Assembly (NCBI GenBank): GCA_032629725.1
Contig: JAFEVB010000008.1
Coordinates: forward strand, 1,054,001-1,118,000
Direction: 5' to 3'
DNA from: Gremmenia infestans
Taxonomy: Eukaryota; Ascomycota; Leotiomycetes; Helotiales; Hamatocanthoscyphaceae
Length of the DNA stretch: 64,000 nucleotides
The notes beneath the pieces were generated by a model, which made no database searches, was not told the origin of the DNA, and saw only the letters and a list, made by a program, of their open reading frames with translations. The translations under genes were made by a program, and so were the position numbers. Shown here piece after piece: positions 24,166 to 35,589 of the stretch. The stretch's first letter is position 1, and each line of letters starts with the position of its first letter.

Positions 24166-24434
24166 TCCATTCTTGAATTGAGACTTAGCACTGAATTGAG
24201 AAATAGTGATGGTGATGGTTGTGTACTGTAAATTGAGACGCGTCCCACCAGTCCAGTCCCCAGAATAAAAATATTTATGGAGACAGACGGGTTCTACCTT
24301 TACAGTACCTCATACAACCAACCATGACTTTCCACAGCTCACACCGGCCTCGGCCGCTGACTCTACCTTGATCAAAAAGGGACTTCGAATACCAATTACT
24401 CTTCATAAACTGCCATTCAAGGCAAACACCCATA
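24166..24434. promoter_or_regulatory. Compact bidirectional promoter
   Basis: Only 269 bp separate the start codons of the TilS-like gene and the SAM carrier gene, so both mitochondrial genes share one compact promoter region. A pyrimidine-rich stretch precedes the carrier ATG. Confidence 0.6.
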
Positions 24435-25331
24435 ATGTCCTCCCACTCCAATCCCGCCTTCACCACCGCCCTCCTATCCGGAGCCCTCGCAGGAACCACC
24501 GTCGACCTCTCCCTCTACCCCCTCGACACTCTCAAAACGCGCCTCCAATCCTCCGGTGGCTTCCTCGCCTCAGGCGGCTTCTCAGGGATATACCGTGGTG
24601 TCGGCAGTGCTATCATCGGGTCTGCGCCCGGCGCGGCGCTCTTCTTCTGCACCTACGAATACTCAAAGAGCTTCCTGGCAGCGCGGCGGCAGGCAAACCA
24701 GATTACCGATGGAGGGTTTATGAGGGAATGGGAGGCTCCTCTTGAGCATATGCTCGCCGCGAGCTTGGGCGAGGTGGCTGCGTGCGCCGTGAGGGTTCCG
24801 ACGGAAGTGGTGAAGCAGAGGGCGCAAGCGAATCAGCATGCTTCCTCACTGTTGGCTTTGAGGGCCATACTATCACAGCATAGGGGAATTGGTGTCTCGG
24901 GGGTATGGATGGAAATGTATAGGGGATGGTCTGTTACGATTATGAGGGAGGTGCCGTTCACGGTGATACAGTTCCCGTTGTGGGAGTCCATGAAGGAGTA
25001 TAGGCGGCGGAAATCAGGCAAAGATGAGATTGGTGCTTTGGAGAGTGGGCTTTTTGGCAGTGTTGCGGGAGCTATTGCCGCTGGGTTTACGACTCCGCTG
25101 GATGTTCTCAAGACGAGAATGATGTTGGCTAAGGAGAAGACTGCTGTAATCCCTTTGCTGAGGGAGATATTGAGGACCAGTGGACCAGGAGCCCTTTTTT
25201 CGGGAATCTTGCCCCGGATCCTGTGGATTAGTGCTGGGGGAGCCATATTTTTGGGGTCTTACCAGGCAGTATCAAACGCACTCACTGAAAGACGTTCCAA
25301 CATTGATAAGAGTAACGAGAATCGCTTTTAA
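24435..25331 (+). CDS. Mitochondrial S-adenosylmethionine carrier (Pet8/SAMC type)
   Basis: Imports S-adenosylmethionine into the matrix in exchange for S-adenosylhomocysteine, feeding methylation of mitochondrial rRNA, tRNA and coenzyme Q precursors, and biotin and lipoate synthesis. One exon, 298 residues, the standard carrier size. Three repeats show signatures PLDTLKTR, PTEVVKQR and PLDVLKTR. The pattern GGFSGIYRGVGSAIIGSAPG with ALFFCTYE is specific to the SAM carrier subgroup. The six transmembrane helices are all present and no lesion is seen. It lies 269 bp from the divergent TilS-like gene, also thought to be mitochondrial. Confidence 0.95.
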   Translation: MSSHSNPAFTTALLSGALAGTTVDLSLYPLDTLKTRLQSSGGFLASGGFSGIYRGVGSAIIGSAPGAALFFCTYEYSKSFLAARRQANQITDGGFMREWEAPLEHMLAASLGEVAACAVRVPTEVVKQRAQANQHASSLLALRAILSQHRGIGVSGVWMEMYRGWSVTIMREVPFTVIQFPLWESMKEYRRRKSGKDEIGALESGLFGSVAGAIAAGFTTPLDVLKTRMMLAKEKTAVIPLLREILRTSGPGALFSGILPRILWISAGGAIFLGSYQAVSNALTERRSNIDKSNENRF

Positions 25332-25645
25332 CGGTAGTCACAGGGCTCTTCCATCCGACTCCCAATCTGTATATTACTCGATGACACAGGTGGATCTTGC
25401 GTTGTCGAGCATAACTTGTAAATTATTTGACTAAACATAAGTTTCCAATAAGTAATAATAGCTCAGACTACCAGTTCCTTGGTCTGGTACTTGGTGAAAT
25501 CCATAGCACTTGGAACAGTACATCAAATCAAGACTAGTATTTATAGGAGTTTTGATTTCAAAACAGTATTATAATTCTAAGCTATGTAACAAGGTATATT
25601 CACCCAGATATCTACCCGAAGCCAAACCATCGTAATATAATGTGA
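25332..25645. other. Convergent 3' region
   Basis: This 314-bp A/T-rich gap lies between the 3' ends of the SAM carrier and WDR48-like genes. No gene is seen. Confidence 0.55.
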
Positions 25646-28600
25646 TCATGGCGGTGCAGCCTGTGCGTCTCGAGGACTCTCTGTGGAAGGCTCCGGGGGC
25701 TTCACTTGAGATATTTGCTTCCTACCATTGCTTTTGTAGTACAGCATTACATCCGCACCTCCCTTCCAGACGTGGGCACGCAGAGTTGCAAGACTCATGG
25801 TGATTGGCAATTTCTATCTTGATGTTAGAGTGTGGAAAAGATTCAAAGAGGAAAAACTAACCTGGTCATAACAATAAAGCTCTAGATATTCCTCTGGCTT
25901 CAAGGCATCAGGGTCTGGTGTCTCTGGAGCTGCTTCAATGCGTTCTGCAACGTAGGCAAGAATCTTCTTGACCCGGAGCATTCTGTTTGCATTCAAGCGA
26001 GCGTTCCCATCTGGTCCAGCGATACTGGGCAGCAGGTCTTGCCAAGGCTGTAGGATAAACGAAACCTTCACCGGTTCCTTAAACGGGATTTTGTTCTATG
26101 GTCGTGTTATTTGATTGCCTTCAGCCATTCATGAATGCAGTCTTACCCTTAAAAGTAGATCCCCAACCCACATAGGTGCTCGCTGCTCTATCAGACTTGC
26201 ATCTTCACCAACCGTTGCAACGGTCCCTCTGTACAAGTCCGCACTACCACCAGAGGTCTCCTCTTGAACGATGACCGTAGTCATAGGCGGGTGTTTTAGT
26301 ACAGGCGTCTCGTTTGGTAGGCTAGGCGTGATACCACTCTCAACCAACCGGTCTGGATTCTCCAGTAAGGCCTTGTCGTATTCGTTTTTAATCGTCTGGA
26401 CTACGCCAAAGAAATTATCATCGACTTCTTTCTCCTTTTCGCCATTTTCGGATGTGTCCGAGCCATCTTCCACCTTCTCATCTACTACTACAGGCTTCTC
26501 GATATTTGTGGATGGTGATCGTCCAAGCTTCTTGCTGCCGAAAGACATCCCCATGCGAAATTTCTTCCCGAAGAGAGTGTTGGTGTCCTTACCACCATTG
26601 TTCTCTTTGTCAACATCAGAGGGCGATTTAGGTGGTTTCTCATCTTGTCCTTCGCCTGGTGTAGCTGCTGACTTTGCAGCCGTCTCGGCCGCGATCACTG
26701 TACTTGAGAAATAATCGCCATCCTTGTCACCAGAGACACGGCTTGTGTAAGAAACTCGTTTATCAAGGGGAGCACCATCCTCAGGAACGCCAGGCAAATG
26801 ATTCATAACTGCGGGTGTTGCAACACCAATCCCCATACCCGGGGTCATAGGATAGGAATTGCCATTTGCTCGAGGTGTTACTGTAGGCGGTGTGCCTTCT
26901 AACCAAGCTTCTTGGGTGAACGGAGGCAGTTGAATGGACGTTGGTGCATTTGCACGTTGAACACCTTTCTTTACGTTCTCGTTAAGTTCCTTACGATAAT
27001 CCTCGTCTCTTTTGATTGTTTCATCAATGAGATTTGCGAATATGTATCTCAAGACCCATTTCCCCAGGTTGACTATGCAATGGTTAGCAAGTGCCGCTCA
27101 TTTAACTCCAGCTACATTTCTGGACGTGACTCAATGCTTTTGACCTACTTCTTTGGTCGTCTCGAAATTCAACCGGCTCTTCCAGCTCGAGCTCATCAGC
27201 ATACATTTCCGCATCGAAGCAGTTGTATTCCTCCAAGACCACAGCCAGACGGCCCGTTCGAGTATCTATTGAGCACCAAGGCGCAACTGCTTCCATGGTG
27301 TTGACCTCAGGCTCCACATCTTCGAGATGTCTTTTTCCAAAAGACTGAATAGGAATACACTTCTTCGCATTAGCATCAGGTCCGAGACTTTTCTAAACTA
27401 TGACCTACTCGTAACAAATCCCATAACAGCACATCTCCAGCGGTATCCAACGTCAAGGCCCTCCGCCTGTCATTAAGTAACTTGTGTTTGACCAAGCCAT
27501 GTTGACCTTCGATTGTCTCTTCAGGCAGAGAAAGAATTGGCACGACAAGTCCTATGTCTGGGTCAACAATTATCTCGGACCCTTTCCGAGCTGCGCTCAG
27601 CGCGGAAATTGTGGTCGCTGTATCCGGATCCCTTGCTGCAACCGAAGGAAAACTTGCAGTATTTGAAATCTTCAAGATTGACTGCGCCGGTATCTCCTTT
27701 TTTGGATGGCCATTAGTTGTAGGTGGTGAGAGCTGCTTTGGACGTGACGCTATACTTGAGGCACGCTGGCGCCTATAAGCTTCTGGTAACTGAATATCCG
27801 CGCCTGTATCTACGTTGGACCATCGATTAATGGAAGAGCTAGAAGTTGCAGTCCATATATAGTCCCCGTGAGCAATTACTTTGTTGACACCATCGTGCTC
27901 CTGAGCAACAGCCAAAGAAAGACCGTCATCCATCTCACCGAGCGTCCCACGAACATCAGTCTTCACAACAAGCCCTGACCTGTCGCCACTATAAAAAATA
28001 CCAAGCTGTGGGTCATCTGAATAGAGAGACCAAACACTATCATTGTGCATTGTCAAAGTATGCATGCACCGACCAGCGGTGACGCTCCAGACTTTCACTG
28101 TCTGGTCTGAGCTGGCAGTCATGATTGTGTCGCCAGTTTCATTGATTAGAATATCCCTGATGTTGTCCGTATGGCCGACGAATTTGGTGACCCTCTTTCC
28201 GGACCTTGGATCCCATAATCGTACAATAGATTCAGGGCCCCCACTTGCAATTACGCTTCGGCTAGCACTCAATGCGTAGACAGAGCCCTTTTCGCTCTTC
28301 TCCTCGTCTCCAACCTCTATCTCGAGTTTCTTCCCTGCTCCACTAAGATCCCAGAGGCATATTCTGCGATCGAGTCCACCGGATGCGACCCAGTCTGCCT
28401 GGGAATTGGGTGTCGCGAGACACTTCACGTAGTCCGCATGCTGTCCGATAGTTTGTGGTGCCTCCAAGTCGTCCGAAAAGGGACGCCAGACTTTCACAGT
28501 CAAGTCCGACGACGCCGATACCAAAGCAGTATTATTTTGCGCAAGCACTATGTCATTCACCCAGTGTGTATGCGCCTGTGTTTGGGCGCGAAAGGTCGTA

Positions 28601-28915
28601 GATGCCTGTGATTTTGACGTCGGCTCTGGCGGATCTTCCGCGGACTCGAATGGATTCTCCACATCAGGCGAGCTCTCGAGGTTGAGGTTGAGGTTCCATG
28701 CGCATATTGCTCCATCCCGGCCACCAGAATAGCTGCAAATTGGTCAGCTTCGGAGGCCTTTAAGCTATAAATGATGATCGAGCATCATCGAAGTCCACTT
28801 ACAGAATGGACTGGCGACTGTCTACGGCAAGGCCGTTGACCCCAAGACGATGCCCGCCAGGCGAGTTGGCGAGGGGAAGCACATAGGAGACCCTCTGTTT
28901 TGCCTTCTTGGCCAT
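25646..28915 (-). CDS. WDR48/UAF1-like WD-repeat deubiquitinase cofactor
   Basis: WDR48/UAF1 (fission yeast Bun107, budding yeast Duf1) binds and activates USP-class deubiquitinases. Six exons: 28915-28803, 28732-27409, 27359-27149, 27072-26147, 26095-25862 and 25813-25646, giving 991 residues. The start MAKKAKQRVSYVLPL with NSPGGHRLGVNGL is family specific. About eight WD repeats span the first 430 residues (for example SASSDLTVKVW, TASSDQTVKVW). After a linker comes the block SFGKRHLEDVEPEVNTMEAV, then a 300-residue low-complexity insert, then the C-terminal SUMO-like domain (ILQPWQDLLPSI to VWKGGADVMLYYK). The start of exon 3 may be 27362 instead of 27359 (one Lys more). The gene would be mis-split into two or three if introns were missed. 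Confidence 0.93.
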
Positions 28916-29505
28916 GGCGACGACGACTTATCGCCGAGATAGAGCAAGTATGCACATGCACATTAGTTTGGCTGCAAGGATATGGTTGTCGCACGACCAA
29001 TGCCTGTATGTACACAAATACGTATGGGATAATAAGACTGGCGCGACTTGGAAATACGTTGAGGAGTCGACTCAAGCAAGGTAGGTCTAAGTACTGTGGT
29101 GTGGGGTGTGGTTCCATGTTCAAAGGCAGTAGGTAAGTCGTGCCGCATTGCATCAGGCGGGCGGGACACCAACGCGAGTGGTAGGTCGAGCCGAGGTTGA
29201 CAGCTGTGGGCATGGGGCCGGCCCTTGCATGGTAGGTAGGTACTGTGTGGCTTTTTATATTCGAAAAGTCAGCTATAAAAGGTTACCACATTGAGATCAC
29301 GGACATTCATATTTCGGTTAGTGCTTCGTACTTCGAAGTACGTACTTCGAGCAACTGCATTACTACTATTAAGTCTCCGTCTCTATTGTATTTCTCCCCG
29401 TGTGACACCTGCCAGACCAGGTAATCAATCTACCATGACTCCTGAAGTATATAAACAGATTGGGTATCTTTCGCTGCCATTCCGAACGCCTAGTATTGAA
29501 ACATG
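28916..29505. promoter_or_regulatory. WDR48-like promoter and Ulp1 3' region
   Basis: A 590-bp gap between two tandem minus-strand genes. It should hold the promoter of the WDR48-like gene, and it contains a perfect 16-bp palindrome listed separately. Frames on either strand show no recognisable product. Confidence 0.5.
29327..29342. repeat. Perfect 16-bp palindrome
   Basis: CGTACTTCGAAGTACG reads identically on both strands. It is followed at once by another partial copy (TACTTCGA). It lies about 410 bp upstream of the WDR48-like start and could be a binding site for a dimeric regulator; the role is inferred only. Confidence 0.85.
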
Positions 29506-31282
29506 TTATAAGCCTTTGCCATTCCATTCAAAGTCCCCAAGAAACCCCCTGTTGATCAACACCGCGGCAATAATTCTGCGCTGTTGTAGCATGTCACACT
29601 CATCGTAACATGACGTGTCTAAGCCGAGGGCAACACAGAACGCATTCGTGCAGACAAAAACACCACAGTCATAACCGTTGCTCTGGTGTGCGCATGCCGT
29701 CCTTGGCGTGTTCCACTCAGCTTCGACATACTTCTCCCCAAGCTGAAATTTGAGCCACTCTCGCATGAGCTTGATGAACGAGTGTGGACTTCCGCCCATA
29801 CTGTCAAAATACTCAATCGTCTTCGCAATTGGGCGTACAACTCCGACCGTCCAATGAGAACCCTTGCAAATTGGAACGAAGACGGAGTCAACATCCAGCA
29901 AGGACGTGCCAGGGGCTTTCTTTCGTCTCATGAGACCCTGAGTGCTGCTGGGCCCTTTCTTGATGAGGTTTTCGTAAAAAAAGCTGTTGTGTGCGATGAA
30001 TTTCGGAACCGTGCTTGTAGGCTCCTCGAACTCCTTTGCCTGGGCAATGGCTGCCCTATTTGCCGCATCTACCACCCATTCAATATACGTGTTTATGATC
30101 TCATCATTCAGCCAGGCACGCTTGCCCAGTAATGTTGCGAAATCCTTTAGTCTCAATTCAGTCCCACCAATGGAGGTTGTAATAATGCGTTGCGGGTCAG
30201 TTGAAAATATGGTTTGATTGACCACGTCGTCCCATTCAAACTCCAGAGGTTGTACCAAGGCTTTTCTTGGCTGGCGACGATGTAAACGAAGCTCTCTAGC
30301 AGCACGGAGCATTTCTTTCCTTTCCCTAACCTTTCGCTCCTTAGCCATGTTCAGCCGCTTCTCGCGCACAAGCCCTGAAGGAACCAACAAATTGCCCACT
30401 TTTTGATCTCCATCTAAGTCAAGCAACCTGCTCAGGCGCTCTGTCAGTTCCGCTGACTCGTTCACATCATTTGGCGTGAGATAATCGTCCCGTGGTAAAG
30501 AATCAGGTGTCGTTGGCATTCGATAAACTGTCGATTTCCGAACAGCGACAGCAGACTGTTCAGATTGAGGCGATGATGATCGCTCTGGAGTCAAGAGCGA
30601 GTCCGTGGCTTTATCTTGCCTTTGATATATAGGTTTGCGATGGCCGTCGCGCTTCTGTGCTGATTTGCGAGCGCTCCGTGAGCTGGTCGTGTTCGGGTCT
30701 CCAGAAGCGCCAAAATCGGGGGGCTCCCAAAAGTCATTGATTCTTTGGGTAGCCTCACCCTCGCTGTTGCATCCGGAAATATCCAGAGTCCCACATCCAT
30801 TCTTTCTAAGTATATCATCAGTCGACTTGGACCGCGGTCCCCTCTCCTCTCGTCGATGCCTGTGTTTTGAACGTTTAAGGGCAGTTGATCCATCGAGCCT
30901 TGGCCTTGACGCTTGTGTGAGGGTATTCGTGACAACTACTACTGTATAAGCACAAGAAGGCCGTTGGCGTCGAGGACTTACCGTCTTCCGATGTCGGTGT
31001 CATATCGGTATATGTAGTTATAGGATAAAATTCGGAGCACCACCTCATAACGCCAGTGACGGCCTGCGCCATCGTGCTGTATATTGCGCCCATGACAGGC
31101 TGCGGCGGTGGAAGATCCGGTGGAGGCAAACGTGGTAGTAGAGGCTAGTCTGAACGTCAGTCTGCCATTACTTGCAAGTGCCTCAAACGCGATGCAATGC
31201 GACGGCGATGAATTACCTTATGAACAACAGCAGAGTGGCACGGGATGAGTTGCTCAGCTGCTTTTCGTTTGAGCCTACTCAT
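29506..31282 (-). CDS. ulp1: Ulp1-type SUMO protease (peptidase C48)
   Basis: Ulp1/SENP proteases mature SUMO and remove it from proteins, in yeast mostly at nuclear pores. Exons are 31282-31217, 31144-30982 and 30941-29506, 554 residues. The catalytic domain fills the last 210 residues, with His439 in GSHWTV, Asp456 in EYFDSMGG, Cys502 in NGYDCGVF and the oxyanion Gln496, so the triad is complete. The WLNDEIIN motif that holds substrate is present. The N-terminus, spread over two small exons, is basic then Pro-rich and is presumably the localisation region. Exons 1 and 2 are inferred from splice sites (GTAATT, CTAG; GTAAGT, ACAG) with frame preserved; the first exon start MSRLKRKAAE is the least certain part. 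Confidence 0.92.
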
Positions 31283-31696
31283 TTCGGAGTACGAGCGGAG
31301 CGATTGAAGGTTCGGGTTGATTTGGGCATTGGTGCTTGGAATGTATCGAGGGTGAATTTACTGGTTGCGAAAGGGAAGAATGCATGTCTCAGGACTGACA
31401 AAGACGGAGGCTGAGATATTTGGAAGGGGCCGGGAAAACCCTATTCCAATCGAGCCTAGTGTGATCCCTGCCTCGCGCCTTCCCCGCCTTTTCTTCATGT
31501 TGACGCATTATGCTTGTCCGTACATCCTGTATTCACTTACTTACTATACTCCGTACTCACTCAATCATTCACTTAATCACTCACTTATTGCTTAACCACT
31601 CCATACTATGCAAGCCATACCTCACTTTTATTCCAGTTTTGAGATAAAATACATTCATGTCAATATGCCACCAACAAAGCTCAAATCAACGCCCAT
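31283..31696. other. Intergenic between tandem genes
   Basis: A 414-bp gap with the ulp1 promoter and the 3' end of the monooxygenase gene, both on the minus strand. It includes one TACTCCGTA motif (31547-31555) followed by a short direct TCACT/TCATT-type repeat run. No gene is supported. Confidence 0.5.
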
Positions 31697-33749
31697 TCAT
31701 AAATGTGCCGTGCTCTCACCTAGCTTCTTCGTACAAAATGATCCAAAATACTCATTCAGTGCGTCCACTGGCCCACTCCCTTCAACCAAACTTGTGACAA
31801 TGCCAACATATCCGTCCGGTCTCACAACGATAACACCACCTGTTTCCTCATTTAGACCCATCTTCGCATGCGCTGCGGCCGTAGCATCAGGCACTCTCTG
31901 ATCCCAGATATCGTCCGCGTAGATATGGTCCCTATACCTAGCCAAGATAGGAGGCACATCTCTTGAAATCTCAACATCGCTCCTTTTAGTATTAAAAATC
32001 GTGCAGAACGTGAAGAAATGGCTGTGGGGATTGTGACGCTCATGATGAGACACTGAGTCAATGTCAGGACGTAAATACGAGCTGAAGAATGACCACTTCT
32101 TCTTGAGATTTTCCACAAAGTCTTGAAGTGCCTTCCCAGATGACGAGGGCCTTCCTGCAAATATGTATATTCGAAAAGAGCCATTGACAGGGATTTCTTG
32201 TTCCAGGTGCACGACGTTGGCATCAACAACGCGGGTAACATTGGAGTTGATGAGAATGCGCCCTGTGCGGAGTTTGTGACCACTGGGATTGATAAGGTTC
32301 GACTGTGCGGGATGAGAAGGGGACCAGTTCAGAAGGTTTGGGTCGTATGCTACTCCATATCCGCTAGTAAACTCGCAAGACTCTTTGAAAGTCTTGATGA
32401 ACTGGTTTTCTTCCCCTCCATTGTCTTTAGTCTGATCACTCTGCTGGGATGCTGCTGCAACATCTTTTGCGGCCGGGGCTCGTTGCGAGAATAGGGCCGC
32501 ATACTTGGCATCAAAATTTAGAAGATTCTCGGCAATGAGTTTTCTTTCGGGTTCGTAGGATTCAAGCAGAGATCTATCAGCAAAACCTGCTTGGACATGA
32601 TGGATTTTCCAAGCAAGATTCAGTGCATCCAGGAAGGCTGTATTCATGCCCTGACCAGCTTTTGGCTGCAACTATTAGCATGATCTCGTCTCCTCTAGAA
32701 CAGCAACTTACGCTGTGTGTATGGCAAGCATCTCCTCCCATAAAAACGCGATGGTCAAGTGTGTATTTTTCGGCGATTCCCTGTCCTATGGGATACACAG
32801 AAAACCACTCAACTCGTTCCCATTCAATGCTGTATGGCTCAAGGATTCGTTTGGCAGAGTTCTGCACCTCTTGTTCGGTTTTAGTCGTCCGTGGATTCCA
32901 GTCTTTGTCTGTTGACGAGGCGATCTGGATATAGAGACGAACCATATCGTTCTCTCGTGGAATAACCATTATTGAGCCGTGCTCTGAATGAATTGTACAT
33001 TTCATCTGCAAAAGAATACTGGTTAGGCTTACTTGCTGTGCTAAGAGTCAGGCAGTACCTACTTTGATATCTGGAAAATCCGTCTTGACGACACCATCCA
33101 TCACACCCCAGACATGCGCGATTGGATCCTTATGCTTGATTCCGATCTTCAATTGGTCACGCACGAATGATCGTGCACCTTCGCCACTGAACAGGTATCG
33201 CGCTCTCACGGTTTCCTTCCCTTTCCCATCAACGTGCTCCAAGTCTACCTCCACTGGAAATTCGGCATCTGCCTTCTCGTCGTTCTTGAAGCCTTTGATC
33301 GTCCATGGTCTTTGGATGTTGACGCCGTTCTTTTCCAGGTCTGATATGAATACACGCTCGATCAATCCCTGGTGTAGAAGGGTGGTGAAAGGATATCTAG
33401 CATCAATGAAGCTAGGGCAACTGGCCCATGTCCCTGTTCTGTGAATTCCTGATGTCGTCGAGCTTGGGTCCCAAAAGGCAACCTCGTAGACTTTTGCTGG
33501 CTCGTGGGCCATGATCGCTGGCTTTAAACCCATATTCCGCAGGAGATCTAAAGATCGCGGCTGGATGCCATCCGCACGGCCAGTTTTCGTGGGCTCAGGG
33601 CGATTGTCGATATGCTTGATTTTGTACCCCCATCGCGCCAGACAAGTCGAGAGCAGTAACCCGACTGGACCAGCACCAATGATTACAACGTCGTATTTGT
33701 TAGAGACGTCGTTATGGACTGTCTCGTAAGGGGGTACGTTCGAATCCAT
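31697..33749 (-). CDS. FAD-dependent phenol 2-monooxygenase-like flavoprotein
   Basis: Group A aromatic hydroxylases use NADPH and O2 to ortho-hydroxylate phenols, often for catabolism or secondary metabolism. Exons are 33749-33063, 33005-32712 and 32665-31697, 649 residues. The Rossmann GAGPVG is at residues 25-30. The ADGIQPRSLDLL stretch binds FAD and substrate, and FMGGDACHTHS joined over intron 2 to PKAGQGMN is the second FAD motif of phenol hydroxylases. The C-terminal 190 residues form the thioredoxin-like domain typical of the PheA/yeast phenol hydroxylase type. Introns are 57 and 46 nt. I prefer the ATG at 33749 (MDSNVPP) over one 32 codons upstream because homologues start near it. 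No pathway cluster surrounds it, so the substrate is unknown. Confidence 0.93.
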
Positions 33750-35589
33750 GATGGTCAAACCTACAACACTAGATGGGGGTTTGCAAATAAAAATGGATTT
33801 GCCAATGTCAACAAATGTGAAAGAACTGTAGTATCTATCGAACAAGAGTAGAGCAACAATAAGGAGAAAATGAGAGATGATACAGGGCTGTAGGGACTTA
33901 AGAGCAAAAGGTTGACATGATGAAGGAAGGCTAGCTGACCCACGACCACGACGGCATTTGACTCCGGGTCGAACTTTATCCTAAGTTCTTGGGCTCTCTC
34001 CCGCGTGTGTGTGGATAAATGGCAGTGCCACACACTTGTAGGGTCAAAGTAGTCCAAAATCATCTCGTTTGAAGAACGGATGAGCTTTACGGGAGTCGTC
34101 GAGACGGTCAAGTGCGTCTGGCGTTGACATATTTGCGGGGAAGGTTCCGCATTCGAAGACCCGGCTAAGAAATTCGGTAGCTATGAAGATCATACCCTGC
34201 GCATTTTGTGGAGCAGGGGCGGGGAAGGCTAACCCAATTCGTAATTCACAACTTTCACTTCCTCTTCCTTTGCAATTGACGACGACAAGGCAAGGACAAG
34301 TCAACTGCCCTGAAAACTATCTGCATTTTTGCAGAATCACGCTTTTTAGGTGTCAATACAAGTATCACCACGCTTCATTCTCCTTTTCATACATGCTGAG
34401 TACCGGCCCCTGATTGATTTGGTGCTTGATACATTCCTCCGCCCTATGCCGGTAGAAAAATAGAAAGTCTAATACATGATGTCTCCTGTGGAAACTCCTT
34501 CCACAGATATAGGTTATTTATTCAGCGGCAGTCTGTACCTCGATTTATGTTTTTTTGTGCTGTTCTTGGCAATGTGCTATTCACAGGTCTTTGACCCCTT
34601 AGTGTAGTGTAATCCGCGCTCGTACATAGATTAGGCATAGGCGCAGCTTGTCACAAAGATCCTTCCGAGTGGAAGCAGCCTCGGATCCATCTACTGGATT
34701 ACGAGAAGATGTCCTCATATTGAATCTCATCTTGCATTTATTATACGGTACCGCTCAAGCGCGAGTGGGCGCGAGCTTGTTAGGCGGCCTGAAAGAGTTT
34801 ATTTGGCTACACTTGCAATAGGACTCTATGTATTCAGTATTGCTAAAAGATTAAGAGCTACCTAATACATCCAAAAGCAAAGAATGATCCAGTCTACACT
34901 TCATAAAGCTATGGAAATGCGTACAGCAACATACACCCCAGATGACAATATCGGCAAGGCTGGAATAAGTAGCGAGGGTCGATATGTGTAGGTAATCATG
35001 TCCAGATTATCTTCAAATTAAACAGCGTGTATTTAAAGAGAAGGTTGTCAATAATGGCAAAACATATTTGGCGTTTGGTTTTTGACCGCGCTTCACCGTT
35101 GACGACCAGACAATCGCACAATATGTTGCTCAACAATACTATTGACAACAATAGGAACCTAGCGTGCCCCCAAAGTCTCCCCTTCAATGGATCACCACGA
35201 GAGCTTTACATGGCTTCCGCATCTTTTGCCCATCGGACCATTGTATCTGCACAAACAATCGAGCAAGAATCAAGCCATTCGAAGTCAGCCTCCATCTCGG
35301 CCTTAGCCAGACAACATCAACAAAGAGGCAAACACTGCTCAGCCGAACGTCCTAACATTTCCTCTACAAGCATTGTCGACGAGCAACTCTGACGCTTTTG
35401 GCATCGTTCATCCTCGCGAAGCTATTGATTCTCTTGCCTTTGCTGAAGACTCCACACTGTCAACATCTTCAGAGCACAGAAACAAAGCTCTTCTAGTACT
35501 TTGAGCCCCATTGACTCTTCCATCGCATTAACACCGTCCACTGTCTTTAGCTTGGGGCGTACTATCTTTTTAGTTATTCTTCCGCGCTC
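33750..35589. other. Divergent intergenic region, 1.84 kb
   Basis: It lies between the starts of the monooxygenase gene and the 35.6-kb gene. Short frames up to 121 codons show no recognisable product. No repeat, RNA gene or transposon end was seen. It probably carries both promoters. Confidence 0.45.
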
